DNA from: Roseibium sp. HPY-6
GTDB lineage: Bacteria > Pseudomonadota > Alphaproteobacteria > Rhizobiales > Stappiaceae
Assembly: GCF_040530035.1 (NCBI RefSeq)
Contig: NZ_JBEWCD010000003.1
Coordinates: 620,001 to 684,000 of the forward strand
Reading direction: 5' to 3'
Length of the DNA: 64,000 nucleotides
The number at the start of each line of letters is the position of its first letter. Within the stretch, counting starts at the first letter, position 1. Made by a program: the position numbers and the translations under genes. Under the pieces are notes generated by a model. It did not search any database. It was not told where the DNA came from and saw only the letters and a program-made list of their open reading frames with translations. Positions 52,471-61,583 of this stretch are shown in pieces.

Positions 52471-54084
52471 ATGCAGGATCTCGGTTCATGGGACTATGTA
52501 ATTGTCGGCGCGGGAACTGCAGGGTGTGTTCTTGCCAACAGGTTGTCCGAAGACCCGGATGTTAAGGTGCTTTTGCTCGAAGCCGGCAAACGCGACAACT
52601 ATATCTGGATCCATATCCCGGTTGGTTACCTTCATTGCATCGGCAATCCTCGCGTTGATTGGGGCTTCAAGACCGCCTCCGATCCCGGGTTGAACGGGCG
52701 CTCGTTGCTATATCCGCGCGGCAAGGTTCTGGGCGGCTGTTCGTCGATCAACGGCATGATCTACATGCGCGGACAGGCCTGGGACTATGATCATTGGCGC
52801 CAGCTCGGGCTAGCCGGATGGGGATGGGACGACGTTCTCCCATACTTCAGAAAATCGGAAGACCACTACAGCTGGGACGATGACCATCATGCGCAAGGCG
52901 GAAATCTGCGTGTTGAAGAGCAGCGGATGTCATGGGAGCTGCTTGATGCGTTTCGCGATGCGTGCGAGCAAAACGGTATACCTAAGACCCGGGATTTCAA
53001 CGGCGGCGACAATTTCGGATCAGCCTATTTTCAGGTCACCCAGAAATCGGGCCTGCGGTGGAACGGGGCAAAGGCTTTTTTAAAGCCGGCCGCCGACCGG
53101 CCCAACCTTCGTGTACAGACTGAAGCCCATGTTGAGCGGATCCTGTTCGAAAACGGCATGGCAACAGGGCTCAAGCTGAAGGTCGCCGGATCTGAGGCCA
53201 AAGTGCAGGTTGACGGTGAACTGATTGTTGCGTCCGGCGCCATCGGCTCGCCGCAACTTCTTGAACTGTCAGGAATCGGTCGGCCGGATGTTCTCAAGGC
53301 AGCAGGCATCGAACCGCTTTCGGAAAGTCGCAATGTCGGCGAAAACCTGCAGGACCACCTGCAACTGAGACCGGTTTTCAAGGTGAAGAACGCCCTCACC
53401 ATGAACGAACTTGCCGGCAGCTGGGTCGGCAAGGCGAAGATCGGGCTTGAATACCTCTTCAAACGCTCCGGTCCGATGTCTATGGCGCCCAGCCAGCTGG
53501 GTGTTTTTGCCCGCACGGATCCGTCGTTTGAGACGCCCAATGTGCAGTATCACGTGCAACCGCTGTCACTGCCCAAGTTCGGTGAGCCGTTGCATGCTTT
53601 CCCGGCGATGACGGCAAGTGTCTGCAACCTTCGCCCGGAAAGCCGGGGCAGCGTTCACATTGCCTCGACGAACACATCAGACCAGCCGGACATAAAACCC
53701 AATTACCTTTCGGCAGAAGCCGACAAGCGGGTAGCCGCTGACGCCATTCGCCTGACCCGCAGGATCATGGCGTCCCCCGCCATGCAGCCTTACGAACCGG
53801 AGGAGTTTCTACCGGGGCCCGATTACACCAGCGAGGATGAGCTGGTGAAAGCGGCAGGGGACATCGGAACGACAATTTTTCATCCGGTCAGCACCTGCCG
53901 GATGGGTACCGACGAGGCGTCGGTCGTTGATGGCCGTCTGAAACTGCGGGGGTTTGAGAACATTCGTGTGGTGGACGCATCGGTCATGCCGTCCATCACA
54001 TCCGGCAACACCAATGCGCCCACGGTCATGATCGCCGAAAAAGGGTCTGACATGATCCGGGAAGACCGGCGGGCAAACGCATAA
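52471..54084 (+). CDS. GMC-family FAD-dependent oxidoreductase (choline dehydrogenase-like)
   Basis: A 537-residue flavoprotein. The FAD-binding start reads DYVIVGAGTAGCVLANRLSED, followed by LLEAGKRDNY, the GMC signature GKVLGGCSSINGMIYMRGQ and the second signature GAIGSPQLLELSGIG. The C-terminus holds HPVSTCRMG and VVDASVMPSITSGNTNAPTVMIAE, with the catalytic His-Asn pair region. BetA is the best-known relative, but the substrate here is probably another alcohol. Start ATG 52471 after GGGAGGATAG. It lies 65 bases before modA and is likely to be a separate transcript. Confidence 0.94.
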   Translation: MQDLGSWDYVIVGAGTAGCVLANRLSEDPDVKVLLLEAGKRDNYIWIHIPVGYLHCIGNPRVDWGFKTASDPGLNGRSLLYPRGKVLGGCSSINGMIYMRGQAWDYDHWRQLGLAGWGWDDVLPYFRKSEDHYSWDDDHHAQGGNLRVEEQRMSWELLDAFRDACEQNGIPKTRDFNGGDNFGSAYFQVTQKSGLRWNGAKAFLKPAADRPNLRVQTEAHVERILFENGMATGLKLKVAGSEAKVQVDGELIVASGAIGSPQLLELSGIGRPDVLKAAGIEPLSESRNVGENLQDHLQLRPVFKVKNALTMNELAGSWVGKAKIGLEYLFKRSGPMSMAPSQLGVFARTDPSFETPNVQYHVQPLSLPKFGEPLHAFPAMTASVCNLRPESRGSVHIASTNTSDQPDIKPNYLSAEADKRVAADAIRLTRRIMASPAMQPYEPEEFLPGPDYTSEDELVKAAGDIGTTIFHPVSTCRMGTDEASVVDGRLKLRGFENIRVVDASVMPSITSGNTNAPTVMIAEKGSDMIREDRRANA

Positions 54085-54149
54085 GAGTGCCGTTGAAGAC
54101 TTGAAGCGGATCAACTAGCAATCGGATCGACGCCAAACCCGGAGCACGG

Positions 54150-54911
54150 ATGCTTTTACGCCTGATCCTCTTTGTTACCCTTCTGACCGGGCCAATTCCG
54201 ATTGCGGCCGCCGGGTCGGATTTGACGGTTTTTGCGGCCGCGAGCATGCGTGAAGCCCTTGAACGCATTGGCTCTGCATACGAAGCCGACACCGGCAAAA
54301 GCGTGGTGTTTTCGTTTGCGGGAACGGGAATACTCGCACGACAGGTGGAAGCCGGTGCACCGGCGGACATCTTCGTGTCCGCTGACGCTGACTGGATGGA
54401 TTATGCAGTTGAAAGGGACGCCGTGGATCCCGGGTCGGTCCGGCAGATTGCGTCCAACGCGCTCGTTTTGATCGGGCAAAAAGACGATGAACCCCTTTCG
54501 CTGACGGCAGCGGTGCTTGATGGCCGTCTTGATGGGGAGCGATTGGCGATTGCCGATCCGGACACGGTGCCGGCAGGTCGCTACGGCCGCGCCGCCCTTG
54601 AAGACTTGGGCATCTGGCAAAGTGTTTCCGGGCGTCTAGCGCCCATGGAAAACGTGCGTGTTGCGCTGGCATCGGTCGCGCGTGGTGACACACCGCTTGG
54701 GCTGGTGTATCGGACAGACGCCGTTATCGAGCCCGCCGTATCCATTCTGGCCGAGTTGCCGCTTTCCAGCCATCCGGAGATTCAGTACCTCGCCGCACGC
54801 ACGTCGTCGGGATCAAGCGAGGCGGCGGACGCGTTCCTGGAGTTTCTGACCAGCGAACAGTCACAAGAAATCTTGCAATCTCTGGGGTTTGTGACCGATA
54901 AGGTGGATTAG
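54150..54911 (+). CDS. modA: Molybdate ABC transporter, periplasmic substrate-binding protein
   Basis: A 253-residue exported protein that captures molybdate. After the signal peptide (LILFVTLLTGPIPIAAAGS) it has LTVFAAASMREALERIGSAYE, then FAGTGILARQVEAGAPADIFVSAD, IADPDTVPAGRYGRAALEDLGIW and a C-terminal VTDK-type end, the classic ModA sequence order. It is first of modABC, with a 45-base gap to modB. I found no obvious ModE site upstream. Confidence 0.95.
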   Translation: MLLRLILFVTLLTGPIPIAAAGSDLTVFAAASMREALERIGSAYEADTGKSVVFSFAGTGILARQVEAGAPADIFVSADADWMDYAVERDAVDPGSVRQIASNALVLIGQKDDEPLSLTAAVLDGRLDGERLAIADPDTVPAGRYGRAALEDLGIWQSVSGRLAPMENVRVALASVARGDTPLGLVYRTDAVIEPAVSILAELPLSSHPEIQYLAARTSSGSSEAADAFLEFLTSEQSQEILQSLGFVTDKVD

Positions 54912-54956
54912 ACCGCTGACCTTGCGCGGTCAGTTTGATCTACAGACCGGGCGCAC

Positions 54957-55664
54957 GTGAACGTATTCGATCTTCAACCAGACGAGTGGCAAGCTCTCTT
55001 GCTGACCTTGAGGGTCGCCGCAGTGGCGCTCGCAGTTTCCCTGCCTCTGGCCGTGCTTGTCGCCTACCTGCTTGCCCGGTACCGCTTTCCGGGCCATGGC
55101 ATTGTCAATGCGCTCGTTCACCTGCCGCTCGTTCTGCCACCCGTTGTCACCGGGTATGTTCTGCTGCTGGCGTTCGGGCGCAAAGGACCGGTCGGATCGT
55201 TTCTGGAAAACGTCTTCGGCATCAGTTTCGCTTTCAACTGGACGGGCGCGGCACTCGCGGCCGGCGTGATGGCGTTCCCACTGATGGTGCGCCCGATCCG
55301 CCTGTCTTTCGAGGCTGTCGATCCGAAACTCGAAGAAGCTGCAAAATCTCTGGGCGCACGCAAGGTCGTCAGCTTTCTGACCGTAACGCTACCGCTGGCA
55401 CTGCCCGGCATCCTAGGCGGCGCAATTCTCGGATTTGCCAAGGCAATGGGAGAGTTTGGCGCTACAATCACCTTTGTCTCGAACATTCCAGGCGAGACCC
55501 GAACGCTTGCGCTCGCGCTCTACACGGCAACACAGACACCGAGCGGCGACCTCGCGGCTTTCAGGTTGACACTGATCGCAACTTTCGTTGCCTTTGCGGC
55601 CCTGATCGCATCGGAGTTGCTCGCGCGCCGCTTGAAGGCGCAGCTGGGAGGTGACCGTGCTTGA
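54957..55664 (+). CDS. modB: Molybdate ABC transporter, permease
   Basis: A 235-residue membrane permease with five membrane segments. Typical is LLTLRVAAVALAVSLPLAVLVAYLLARY, LVLPPVVTGYVLLLAFGRKGPVG and the EAA-loop EEAAKSLGARKVVSFLTVTLPLALPGILGG, followed by AMGEFGATITFVSNIPGETRTL (given by key parts). The start is GTG 54957. It ends 8 bases past the start of modC, so the two genes overlap. Confidence 0.95.
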   Translation: MNVFDLQPDEWQALLLTLRVAAVALAVSLPLAVLVAYLLARYRFPGHGIVNALVHLPLVLPPVVTGYVLLLAFGRKGPVGSFLENVFGISFAFNWTGAALAAGVMAFPLMVRPIRLSFEAVDPKLEEAAKSLGARKVVSFLTVTLPLALPGILGGAILGFAKAMGEFGATITFVSNIPGETRTLALALYTATQTPSGDLAAFRLTLIATFVAFAALIASELLARRLKAQLGGDRA

Positions 55665-56742
55665 CGTCGACATCTCCGGCAAGGTCGGTACGCTTGAGTT
55701 TCAGGCACAGTTTGCCAGCGACGGCGGGGTAACTTCACTGTTCGGACAGTCGGGTTCCGGCAAGACAACGCTGACAAACATGATTGCCGGGCTCGTCAAA
55801 CCTGCGTCGGGGCGGATTGCCTTGGGGGACAGGGTCCTGTTCGATGCGTCCAGGGGTATTGATCTGTCCGTCCAGGCGCGCAGGATCGGCCATGTTTTTC
55901 AGGACGCGCGCCTTTTCCCGCATCTGAGTGTGAAATCAAACCTGACCTATGCGCGCTGGGCCGGCAGGCGCAGCGGCACCCGGGATTTTACCGAGGTTGT
56001 CGAACTGCTCGGCCTGTCATCTTTGCTCGGGCGCAAGCCTGAGACACTGTCCGGTGGTGAGAAACAGCGTGTGGCGATTGGGCGGGCACTGTTATCCGAC
56101 CCCCAGCTGCTGATCATGGACGAACCATTGGCAAGCCTCGATCAGGCGAGGCGGAACGACATATTGCCTTATCTCGATCGTCTCTGCGTCGAGGCAGGCC
56201 TGCCGATCCTTTATGTCAGCCATTCCATTGAGGAGGTGGCTCGGCTCTCCAACACGCTCGTCATCCTTTCCGATGGCCATACACCCGCTTACGGCCCTGT
56301 CGCGGATATGCTGACACGGACGGACCTTGGCCGTGCGACCGGCCGCCACGAGGCTGGTGCACTCATCCATGGGACCGTGACCGGCCTGGATACCAACTGG
56401 GGGCTGACCTTCGTCGATATTGGCGGCGCGGTTCTTCAGATACCCGATCTGCCCGCGAAATCCGGCGATACGGTCAGGCTTCGTGTGAGAGCAAGAGACG
56501 TCGCGCTCGCCGTCGAGCCGCCCCGGGGCCTTTCGATCCGTAATGCCTTTGAAGCAAGGATTACCAGTATTTCCGAGGAGTCAGGACCCTATGCGGAGAT
56601 CCTGTGCGCGCTTGAGGACCAGATTATACGGGCACGTATCACGCGGGCGTCTGTTGCAGACCTCAAGCTTTTCATCGGCAAGGACGTCACCGTCCTGATC
56701 AAGAGCGTTGCGATAGACCGGCGGCAGAGAAGTCTTGTTTAG
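55657..56742 (+). CDS. modC: Molybdate ABC transporter, ATP-binding protein
   Basis: A 361-residue ABC ATPase. It has Walker A FGQSGSGKTT, a Q-loop near the VFQDARLFPHLSV segment, the ABC signature TLSGGEKQRVAIGRALL, Walker B LLIMDEPLASLD and the switch His in YVSHSIEE. The C-terminal MOP/TOBE domain (about 290-358) senses molybdate. GTG at 55657 is preferred, since GGGAGG lies 5 bases before it; a GTG at 55651 is possible. It overlaps the 3' end of modB. Confidence 0.95.
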   Translation: MLDVDISGKVGTLEFQAQFASDGGVTSLFGQSGSGKTTLTNMIAGLVKPASGRIALGDRVLFDASRGIDLSVQARRIGHVFQDARLFPHLSVKSNLTYARWAGRRSGTRDFTEVVELLGLSSLLGRKPETLSGGEKQRVAIGRALLSDPQLLIMDEPLASLDQARRNDILPYLDRLCVEAGLPILYVSHSIEEVARLSNTLVILSDGHTPAYGPVADMLTRTDLGRATGRHEAGALIHGTVTGLDTNWGLTFVDIGGAVLQIPDLPAKSGDTVRLRVRARDVALAVEPPRGLSIRNAFEARITSISEESGPYAEILCALEDQIIRARITRASVADLKLFIGKDVTVLIKSVAIDRRQRSLV

Positions 56743-56817
56743 GCTATTTTTCGCGCGCCGGATGTTAGGCTGTTTTGGTCAACTTCACGGCAGAATTTCG
56801 TGCAGTATACTGGTGTG

Positions 56818-58602
56818 ATGATACGCAGACCCAAGCGCCTGACCTGGCGCAAGCTGAAAATTGCGATTGGAGCCGGTCTGGTTTTAGCCTCACTGATGAT
56901 TGTGTGGCTCACAGGGCTGGCCAGCCTGCGCATCACACTTGCCGAAGCAGAAACCCGCGCTGCAGCCAATCTCGCGGTTCAGACGGCGGTTCTGGAGCGC
57001 CTCCTCGACAAATTCCGTCTGCTCTCGCCCTTGCTGGCGCGGGGCCCTGAAATCGCGCGGCTTGTTCACGAGGAAAGGACCGATGCCGAGCCTGGAATTG
57101 CCGCGATCGCTGCGGGGATGTCCGGTGCGGAGGAAATCTGGCTGATGGATGCTTCCGGCCGTGTGATCGTTTCCAGTCAGGACAGCGTGCCGGTCAACGC
57201 GATCGGCGGGTCGCAGATGATCCCGAACGCTTTCATGCAGGCAAGACAGGGCCAACTGGGCCGGGAGCTGATCCCGGGCACACCGGGCACGCCTTCGAAC
57301 TATGTCTTTGCATCACCTTTGCGGCGCGGCGAAAACTTCCTCGGTGTTCTGGCCGTTCGTGTGAACCTGGACGATGTCGAACAGGCCTGGGCATTGAGCA
57401 AGGATCCGATCCTCGCGCTTGATGGCAGAAACCGGGTCGTGGTTTCCAATGTACCCGCGTTACGCGGCATGACGGCAGACAATCTTGATCCAAGCTGGAA
57501 TGTCGCGGACCTCTCCCTTGCCGGGCGCATGCAGCTGCTGCTTCCGGCGGCGGGTGCCGCCAAGCCTTATATGCAATTGACGGCCAGTTTGCCGGTTCTG
57601 GAATGGAAAGTCAGGACGCTGGTCGATATTGAAGATGCGCGGCAACAGTCCGGCTGGGCGATGGTGGTGGCACTTCTTGTCTGCGTCATAGCCGCAGGTG
57701 GCATCTGGTTCCTGATTGCGCGGCGGGAGGACTTTGTGCGTGAAGAACGGCGCAACAGGGCCGCCGCGCTACGCCTGGAACGGCGGGTTCAGAGCCGCAC
57801 AGCGGAACTGCGCCGGGCCAATACACATCTGGAGCGAGAGGTTGGAGAACGTCAGCAGGCCGAGGCCAACTTGCGTCAAACGCAGGCAGAACTGGTGCAG
57901 GCAGCAAAACTGGCTACGCTCGGGCGCATGTCGGCAGCACTCAGTCACGAGTACAACCAGCCCCTGGCCGCCATACGTTCAGATGCCGAAATCGCCGAAA
58001 TGCTGATTGACCGTGGGCGTGCGGAAGAAGCCAAGGGCAATCTGACACGCATCGGCGGCATGGTTCAGCGCATGGGTGAGATTGCCAAGACGCTGAAAGG
58101 CTTCACCAGAAAGTCCGGGACAGATATCAAGCCTGTTTCACTCCGCCAGGTCATCGACGAGGCGATGCTCTTGCTGCAGCCACAGATCAAGCAATCGGGC
58201 TTCGCACTGTCCATGGACCTGCCGCCGGAGGATATCATCGTCAAGGGGGGGCGCATCCGTCTGGAACAGGTAGTTATCAATCTTCTTTCCAACGCGCTCG
58301 ACGCGGTCCAGTCGCAGCCGGCACCTTTTATCAGCCTGTCTTTGACGCGCGAGGGAAATGAGGCCGTCCTTGAAGTTGCGGACAATGGCCCCGGCATTGA
58401 GGAAGAGGTTCTGCCACAGATTTTCGATCCTTTCTTCACCACAAAGGACGTTGGCGCCGGGCTCGGTCTGGGCTTGTCGATCGCCTATAAAATCGTTCAT
58501 GACTTCTCCGGATCACTGAAAGCGTCGAATCGCGACGGTGGCGGAGCCGTCTTTACGATGCGCTTGCCGGTGGCGGACGAACATATTTTGGCAGCGGAAT
58601 AA
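56818..58602 (+). CDS. dctB: DctB-type sensor histidine kinase
   Basis: A 594-residue inner-membrane kinase. Two membrane segments (about 15-40 and 275-298) enclose a periplasmic double-PAS (dCache) sensor with a VRVNLDDVEQAW end. After an HAMP-less coiled coil (RTAELRRANTHLEREVGERQQAEANL) it has the phospho-acceptor box SAALSHEYNQPLAAIRSD (His377), the N-box NLLSNALDAV, D-box EVADNGPGIEEE, and G-box LGLGLSIAYKIV. It should sense a C4-dicarboxylate and phosphorylate DctD, encoded 4 bases downstream. GTG at 56800 could add six residues. Confidence 0.93.
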   Translation: MIRRPKRLTWRKLKIAIGAGLVLASLMIVWLTGLASLRITLAEAETRAAANLAVQTAVLERLLDKFRLLSPLLARGPEIARLVHEERTDAEPGIAAIAAGMSGAEEIWLMDASGRVIVSSQDSVPVNAIGGSQMIPNAFMQARQGQLGRELIPGTPGTPSNYVFASPLRRGENFLGVLAVRVNLDDVEQAWALSKDPILALDGRNRVVVSNVPALRGMTADNLDPSWNVADLSLAGRMQLLLPAAGAAKPYMQLTASLPVLEWKVRTLVDIEDARQQSGWAMVVALLVCVIAAGGIWFLIARREDFVREERRNRAAALRLERRVQSRTAELRRANTHLEREVGERQQAEANLRQTQAELVQAAKLATLGRMSAALSHEYNQPLAAIRSDAEIAEMLIDRGRAEEAKGNLTRIGGMVQRMGEIAKTLKGFTRKSGTDIKPVSLRQVIDEAMLLLQPQIKQSGFALSMDLPPEDIIVKGGRIRLEQVVINLLSNALDAVQSQPAPFISLSLTREGNEAVLEVADNGPGIEEEVLPQIFDPFFTTKDVGAGLGLGLSIAYKIVHDFSGSLKASNRDGGGAVFTMRLPVADEHILAAE

Positions 58603-58606
58603 GACT

Positions 58607-59941
58607 ATGGATCAGGCGACAGTCCTGTTGGTTGATGATGAAGAGGCTTTGCGGGGCTCGTTGAGCCAGGGACTTGAGCTGACCGGCCAGGATGTTTTTG
58701 CGACAGGCAAACCCGAAGAAGCCCTCGAACGCGTGAAGCGCGACTTTTACGGCGTTCTCGTCACTGACATTCGCATGCCTGGGACAGATGGCTTCCAGGT
58801 GATGAAAAACGCGTTCGAAATAGATCCGGCGCTGCCTGTCGTCCTGATCACCGGTCATGGTGATGTCCCGCTGGCTGTTGAAGCGATGCGTGCAGGTGCC
58901 TACGATTTTCTGGAAAAACCCTTCACCGTTGCCTATCTGGCGTCGGTAGTTGAACGGGCGCTCGAAAAGCGCAGACTGGTGCTTGAAAACCGGAAACTGC
59001 GCGAGGAACTGGCGGACAGAACCGGACTGGAGAGCCGCCTGGTGGGGCGGACCGCTGCCATGGATCTGCTGCGAAAAAACGTGACGGCGCTTGCTGCGAC
59101 CGACGCCGATATTCTGATCCTCGGCGAAACAGGATCCGGCAAGGAGGTCGTCGCCCGGGCGCTTCACGATGAGGGCCCGCGCAAGGCAAAGCCCTTCGTG
59201 GCGCTCAATTGCGGCGCGCTGCCCGCCGAGATTATCGAATCCGAGCTGTTCGGCCATGAAAAGGGAGCGTTTACCGGGGCGAGCGGACAACGGATCGGCA
59301 AGCTGGAACATGCCCATGGCGGCACTGTCTTTCTCGATGAAATCGAATCCATGCCGCTTGAGTTGCAGGTCAAGCTGCTGAGAGTGATCGAGACGCGCAC
59401 GATCGAAAGGCTCGGGTCAAACAGGCCGATCGAGCTCGATGTCCGTTTCATCGCGGCGACCAAGGAGGATCTCGAGGCTGCCGGCAAGGACGGTCGTTTC
59501 CGCCTCGATCTCTTCTACCGCCTGAACGTTGTGCACGTCGCCATTCCGCCCCTGCGGGACCGGCTGGAAGACATACCGCTTTTGTTTCAGCACCTCGCCG
59601 TTGAAGCACGAGCGCGCTACCGGCGCGAAATTCCCGATATCGGCGAAGCTTATCTTGCCGAACTCATGGCGCGCGACTGGCCGGGGAATGTGCGCGAACT
59701 CAGAAACGTCGCAGACCGGTTCGTTCTTGGGCTTGAACAGCAACCTGAACCGCAATCGCAAAACGGCGCCAGCCTCTTCGAGCAGGTTGCTTCCTACGAG
59801 CGCACGCTGATCGCGGCTGAGCTCAAGCGCAACGACGGTGTGATCAAACCGACATATGAAAACCTGGGGCTTTCGAGAAAGGCCCTTTACGAAAAAATGC
59901 GCAAATACGGACTGGGAAGAGACGAGGCCGAGCCGGTTTGA
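58607..59941 (+). CDS. dctD: DctD-type sigma-54-dependent response regulator
   Basis: A 444-residue NtrC-family activator. The receiver domain has VLLVDDEEALR and the phospho-acceptor Asp54 in LVTDIRMPG. The AAA+ domain has Walker A LILGETGSGKEVVA, the ELFGHEKGAFTGASG motif with GAFTGA at 220-225, and Walker B GTVFLDEIESM; all elements needed to drive sigma-54 are present. The C-terminus is a Fis-type helix-turn-helix (LGLSRKALYEKMRKYGL). It lies 4 bases behind dctB. The likely target is the dctP promoter at 61584. Confidence 0.95.
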   Translation: MDQATVLLVDDEEALRGSLSQGLELTGQDVFATGKPEEALERVKRDFYGVLVTDIRMPGTDGFQVMKNAFEIDPALPVVLITGHGDVPLAVEAMRAGAYDFLEKPFTVAYLASVVERALEKRRLVLENRKLREELADRTGLESRLVGRTAAMDLLRKNVTALAATDADILILGETGSGKEVVARALHDEGPRKAKPFVALNCGALPAEIIESELFGHEKGAFTGASGQRIGKLEHAHGGTVFLDEIESMPLELQVKLLRVIETRTIERLGSNRPIELDVRFIAATKEDLEAAGKDGRFRLDLFYRLNVVHVAIPPLRDRLEDIPLLFQHLAVEARARYRREIPDIGEAYLAELMARDWPGNVRELRNVADRFVLGLEQQPEPQSQNGASLFEQVASYERTLIAAELKRNDGVIKPTYENLGLSRKALYEKMRKYGLGRDEAEPV

Positions 59942-60027
59942 TCTCAGCGGGGGGCACCAGTTGCAACTCGATCCTGTCTCCAGGCGGCTACGCAAGAAAT
60001 CCAGCACCAAAATAATTCAGGACTTTT

Positions 60028-60054
60028 CGTCACAAAGCGAAGTGCTGGCTCGTC
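60028..60054 (+). promoter_or_regulatory. Probable ECF41-type promoter
   Basis: CGTCACA (60028-60034), 16 bases, then CGTC (60051-60054). I recall the ECF41 consensus as TGTCACA-N16-CGTC, so there is one mismatch and exact spacing. It is 42 bases before the ATG of the carboxymuconolactone-decarboxylase-like gene, which is followed by the ECF41 sigma factor gene. Confidence 0.7.
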
Positions 60055-60095
60055 AAAGGAGTGTCACTCCCTCAAACTTCATTCGGAAGACACTT

Positions 60096-60527
60096 ATGAC
60101 GACTTCAAATTCCATCAACTATCAGGACTTCATTCCCTCAGTCTTGCAGCAGTTCGTGGCTGCCAACGGCGAAATCAGCAAGACCGAGCTTGACCCGAAA
60201 CTGCATCACCTCCTGGATCTGCGTGCATCGCAGATCAACCAATGCGCCTTTTGTGTGAAAATGCACACCAAGGAAGCATTGGATGACGGTGAAAGTCAGG
60301 AACGGCTGCAGCGTCTCACCGTTTGGCGGCATGTCGGCGACTTTACGCCAGCGGAAAAAGCCGCGTTGGCCTGGACCGAAGCCTTGACCTCGCTTGATCA
60401 GAAGACAGACTATTCAGCTTTGAGAACCGATCTTCGGGTACATTTTTCAGACGCAGAAATCAGTGCCATTACGTCTTGTGTGGCGATGATCAATCTCTGG
60501 AACCGGATCCAGGTGTCAAACCATTGA
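60096..60527 (+). CDS. Carboxymuconolactone decarboxylase/AhpD-like protein
   Basis: A 143-residue all-helical protein. The family's core is LLDLRASQINQCAFCVKMHTKEAL with CxxC and His, the redox/proton-relay site of AhpD-like peroxidase partners, followed by RLTVWRHVGDFTPAEKAALAWTEALT. The start at ATG 60096 is chosen by homology. It lies 10 bases before the ECF41 sigma factor gene. A carboxymuconolactone-decarboxylase-like target next to its sigma gene is the standard ECF41 arrangement. The physiological role in the family is unknown. Confidence 0.92.
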   Translation: MTTSNSINYQDFIPSVLQQFVAANGEISKTELDPKLHHLLDLRASQINQCAFCVKMHTKEALDDGESQERLQRLTVWRHVGDFTPAEKAALAWTEALTSLDQKTDYSALRTDLRVHFSDAEISAITSCVAMINLWNRIQVSNH

Positions 60528-60537
60528 CGTGGCAATA

Positions 60538-61443
60538 ATGTCCAGCAGCGATCTTTTTGAAAAGACAAGGCCGCGTCTGCTCGGCCTTGCGTACCGCATG
60601 CTCGGATCGATGGCCGACGCGGAAGACGCGGTTCAGGATACCTTTGTCAAATGGCAAAGCGTGGAAGGAGACGAGGTCTCAAATCCCGACGCTCTGCTAA
60701 CCACGATCTGCACAAACCGTTGCCTGGACTATCTCAAGGCCGCACACAGGAAACGGGTCGACTATGTCGGCCCGTGGATCCCGGAACCGTTGCAGACCGA
60801 TGCCGGTTCGGATCCTGAGACCGATCTGGACCGCGCTCAGTCGCTGACGACCGCGTTTCTCATGCTGCTTGAAAGGCTGACCCCGAAAGAGCGGGCGGCC
60901 TACCTGCTGCGCGAAGTCTTCGGCAAGCCCTATGCGGAAGTCGCCGAGACGCTTCAGCTGAGCGAAGCCGGATGCCGCCAGCTCGTTTCACGCGCAGCCC
61001 GGTTCGTCCGGTCGCAGTCCATCAGGTCGGTCCCAAGCGCCGCTCAGCAAAGCGCCCTTCTCAAGGAGTTCATGTCCGCACTTGCGACAGGGTCAACAGA
61101 CAGGCTCGCCGGCCTTTTGGCGGACAGTGTTGAGCTGCGCACCGACGGTGGCGGCAAGGCAACTGCGATCACCCGCACACTTCAGGGATCAGAGGCCGTT
61201 TCGAAGTACATTGCCAAAATCCTTGGGCGCTTGTGGGACAAGGGCCAGACCTTCGAAATTGAAATCAACGGTCAGCGGGGTCTGGTGGAATACGAAGGGA
61301 CAACCATCGTTACCGCAATGACACTGGGGTTCACGGAAACGGGACGGGTAGGCCAGGTGTTCATGATCCGCAATCCCGAAAAACTCGCTCGCCTTGAGAA
61401 GCTCATGCATCATGACGCCAAAAGCGGTGCGCTCTGGAACTGA
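60538..61443 (+). CDS. ECF41-family RNA polymerase sigma factor with SnoaL-like C-terminal domain
   Basis: A 301-residue ECF sigma factor. Region 2 reads LGLAYRMLGSMADAEDAVQDTF, and region 4 has LTPKERAAYLLREVFGKPYAEVAETL with the recognition helix SEAGCRQLVSRAARFV. Hallmarks of ECF41 are WIPEPL in the linker, DGGGK in the C-terminal NTF2/SnoaL-like extension, and NPEKLARL near the end. The C-terminal domain regulates activity, since ECF41 lacks a separate anti-sigma factor. Start at ATG 60538; GTG 60529 also possible. It lies between dctBD and dctPQM and may form a self-regulating unit with the upstream gene. Confidence 0.92.
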   Translation: MSSSDLFEKTRPRLLGLAYRMLGSMADAEDAVQDTFVKWQSVEGDEVSNPDALLTTICTNRCLDYLKAAHRKRVDYVGPWIPEPLQTDAGSDPETDLDRAQSLTTAFLMLLERLTPKERAAYLLREVFGKPYAEVAETLQLSEAGCRQLVSRAARFVRSQSIRSVPSAAQQSALLKEFMSALATGSTDRLAGLLADSVELRTDGGGKATAITRTLQGSEAVSKYIAKILGRLWDKGQTFEIEINGQRGLVEYEGTTIVTAMTLGFTETGRVGQVFMIRNPEKLARLEKLMHHDAKSGALWN

Positions 61444-61447
61444 ATTA

Positions 61448-61465
61448 TGTGTCGATTTCGACACA
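61448..61465. promoter_or_regulatory. Perfect palindrome TGTGTCGA-TT-TCGACACA, probable DctD binding site 1
   Basis: Eight-base perfect arms right after the ECF41 stop codon, about 120 bases upstream of the -24 element of the dctP promoter. Placement and symmetry suit a DctD upstream activation site. Confidence 0.6.
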
Positions 61466-61474
61466 TCGTGCAAA

Positions 61475-61488
61475 ATTGATGTGTCAAT
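61475..61488. promoter_or_regulatory. Second inverted repeat ATTGA-TGTG-TCAAT, possible DctD site 2
   Basis: Five-base arms, centre 25 bases from the centre of the first palindrome. The tandem arrangement resembles the paired DctD sites of rhizobial dctA. Its sequence differs, so this is tentative. Confidence 0.35.
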
Positions 61489-61583
61489 GAGTACCCATTT
61501 TCTGCGTAATTTCTTCCCGGTGACCGGATGACGCCAAAGGCGCTGGGTTGAAAAACCTGCATTTTTGGCCTGTCGACGTGAAC

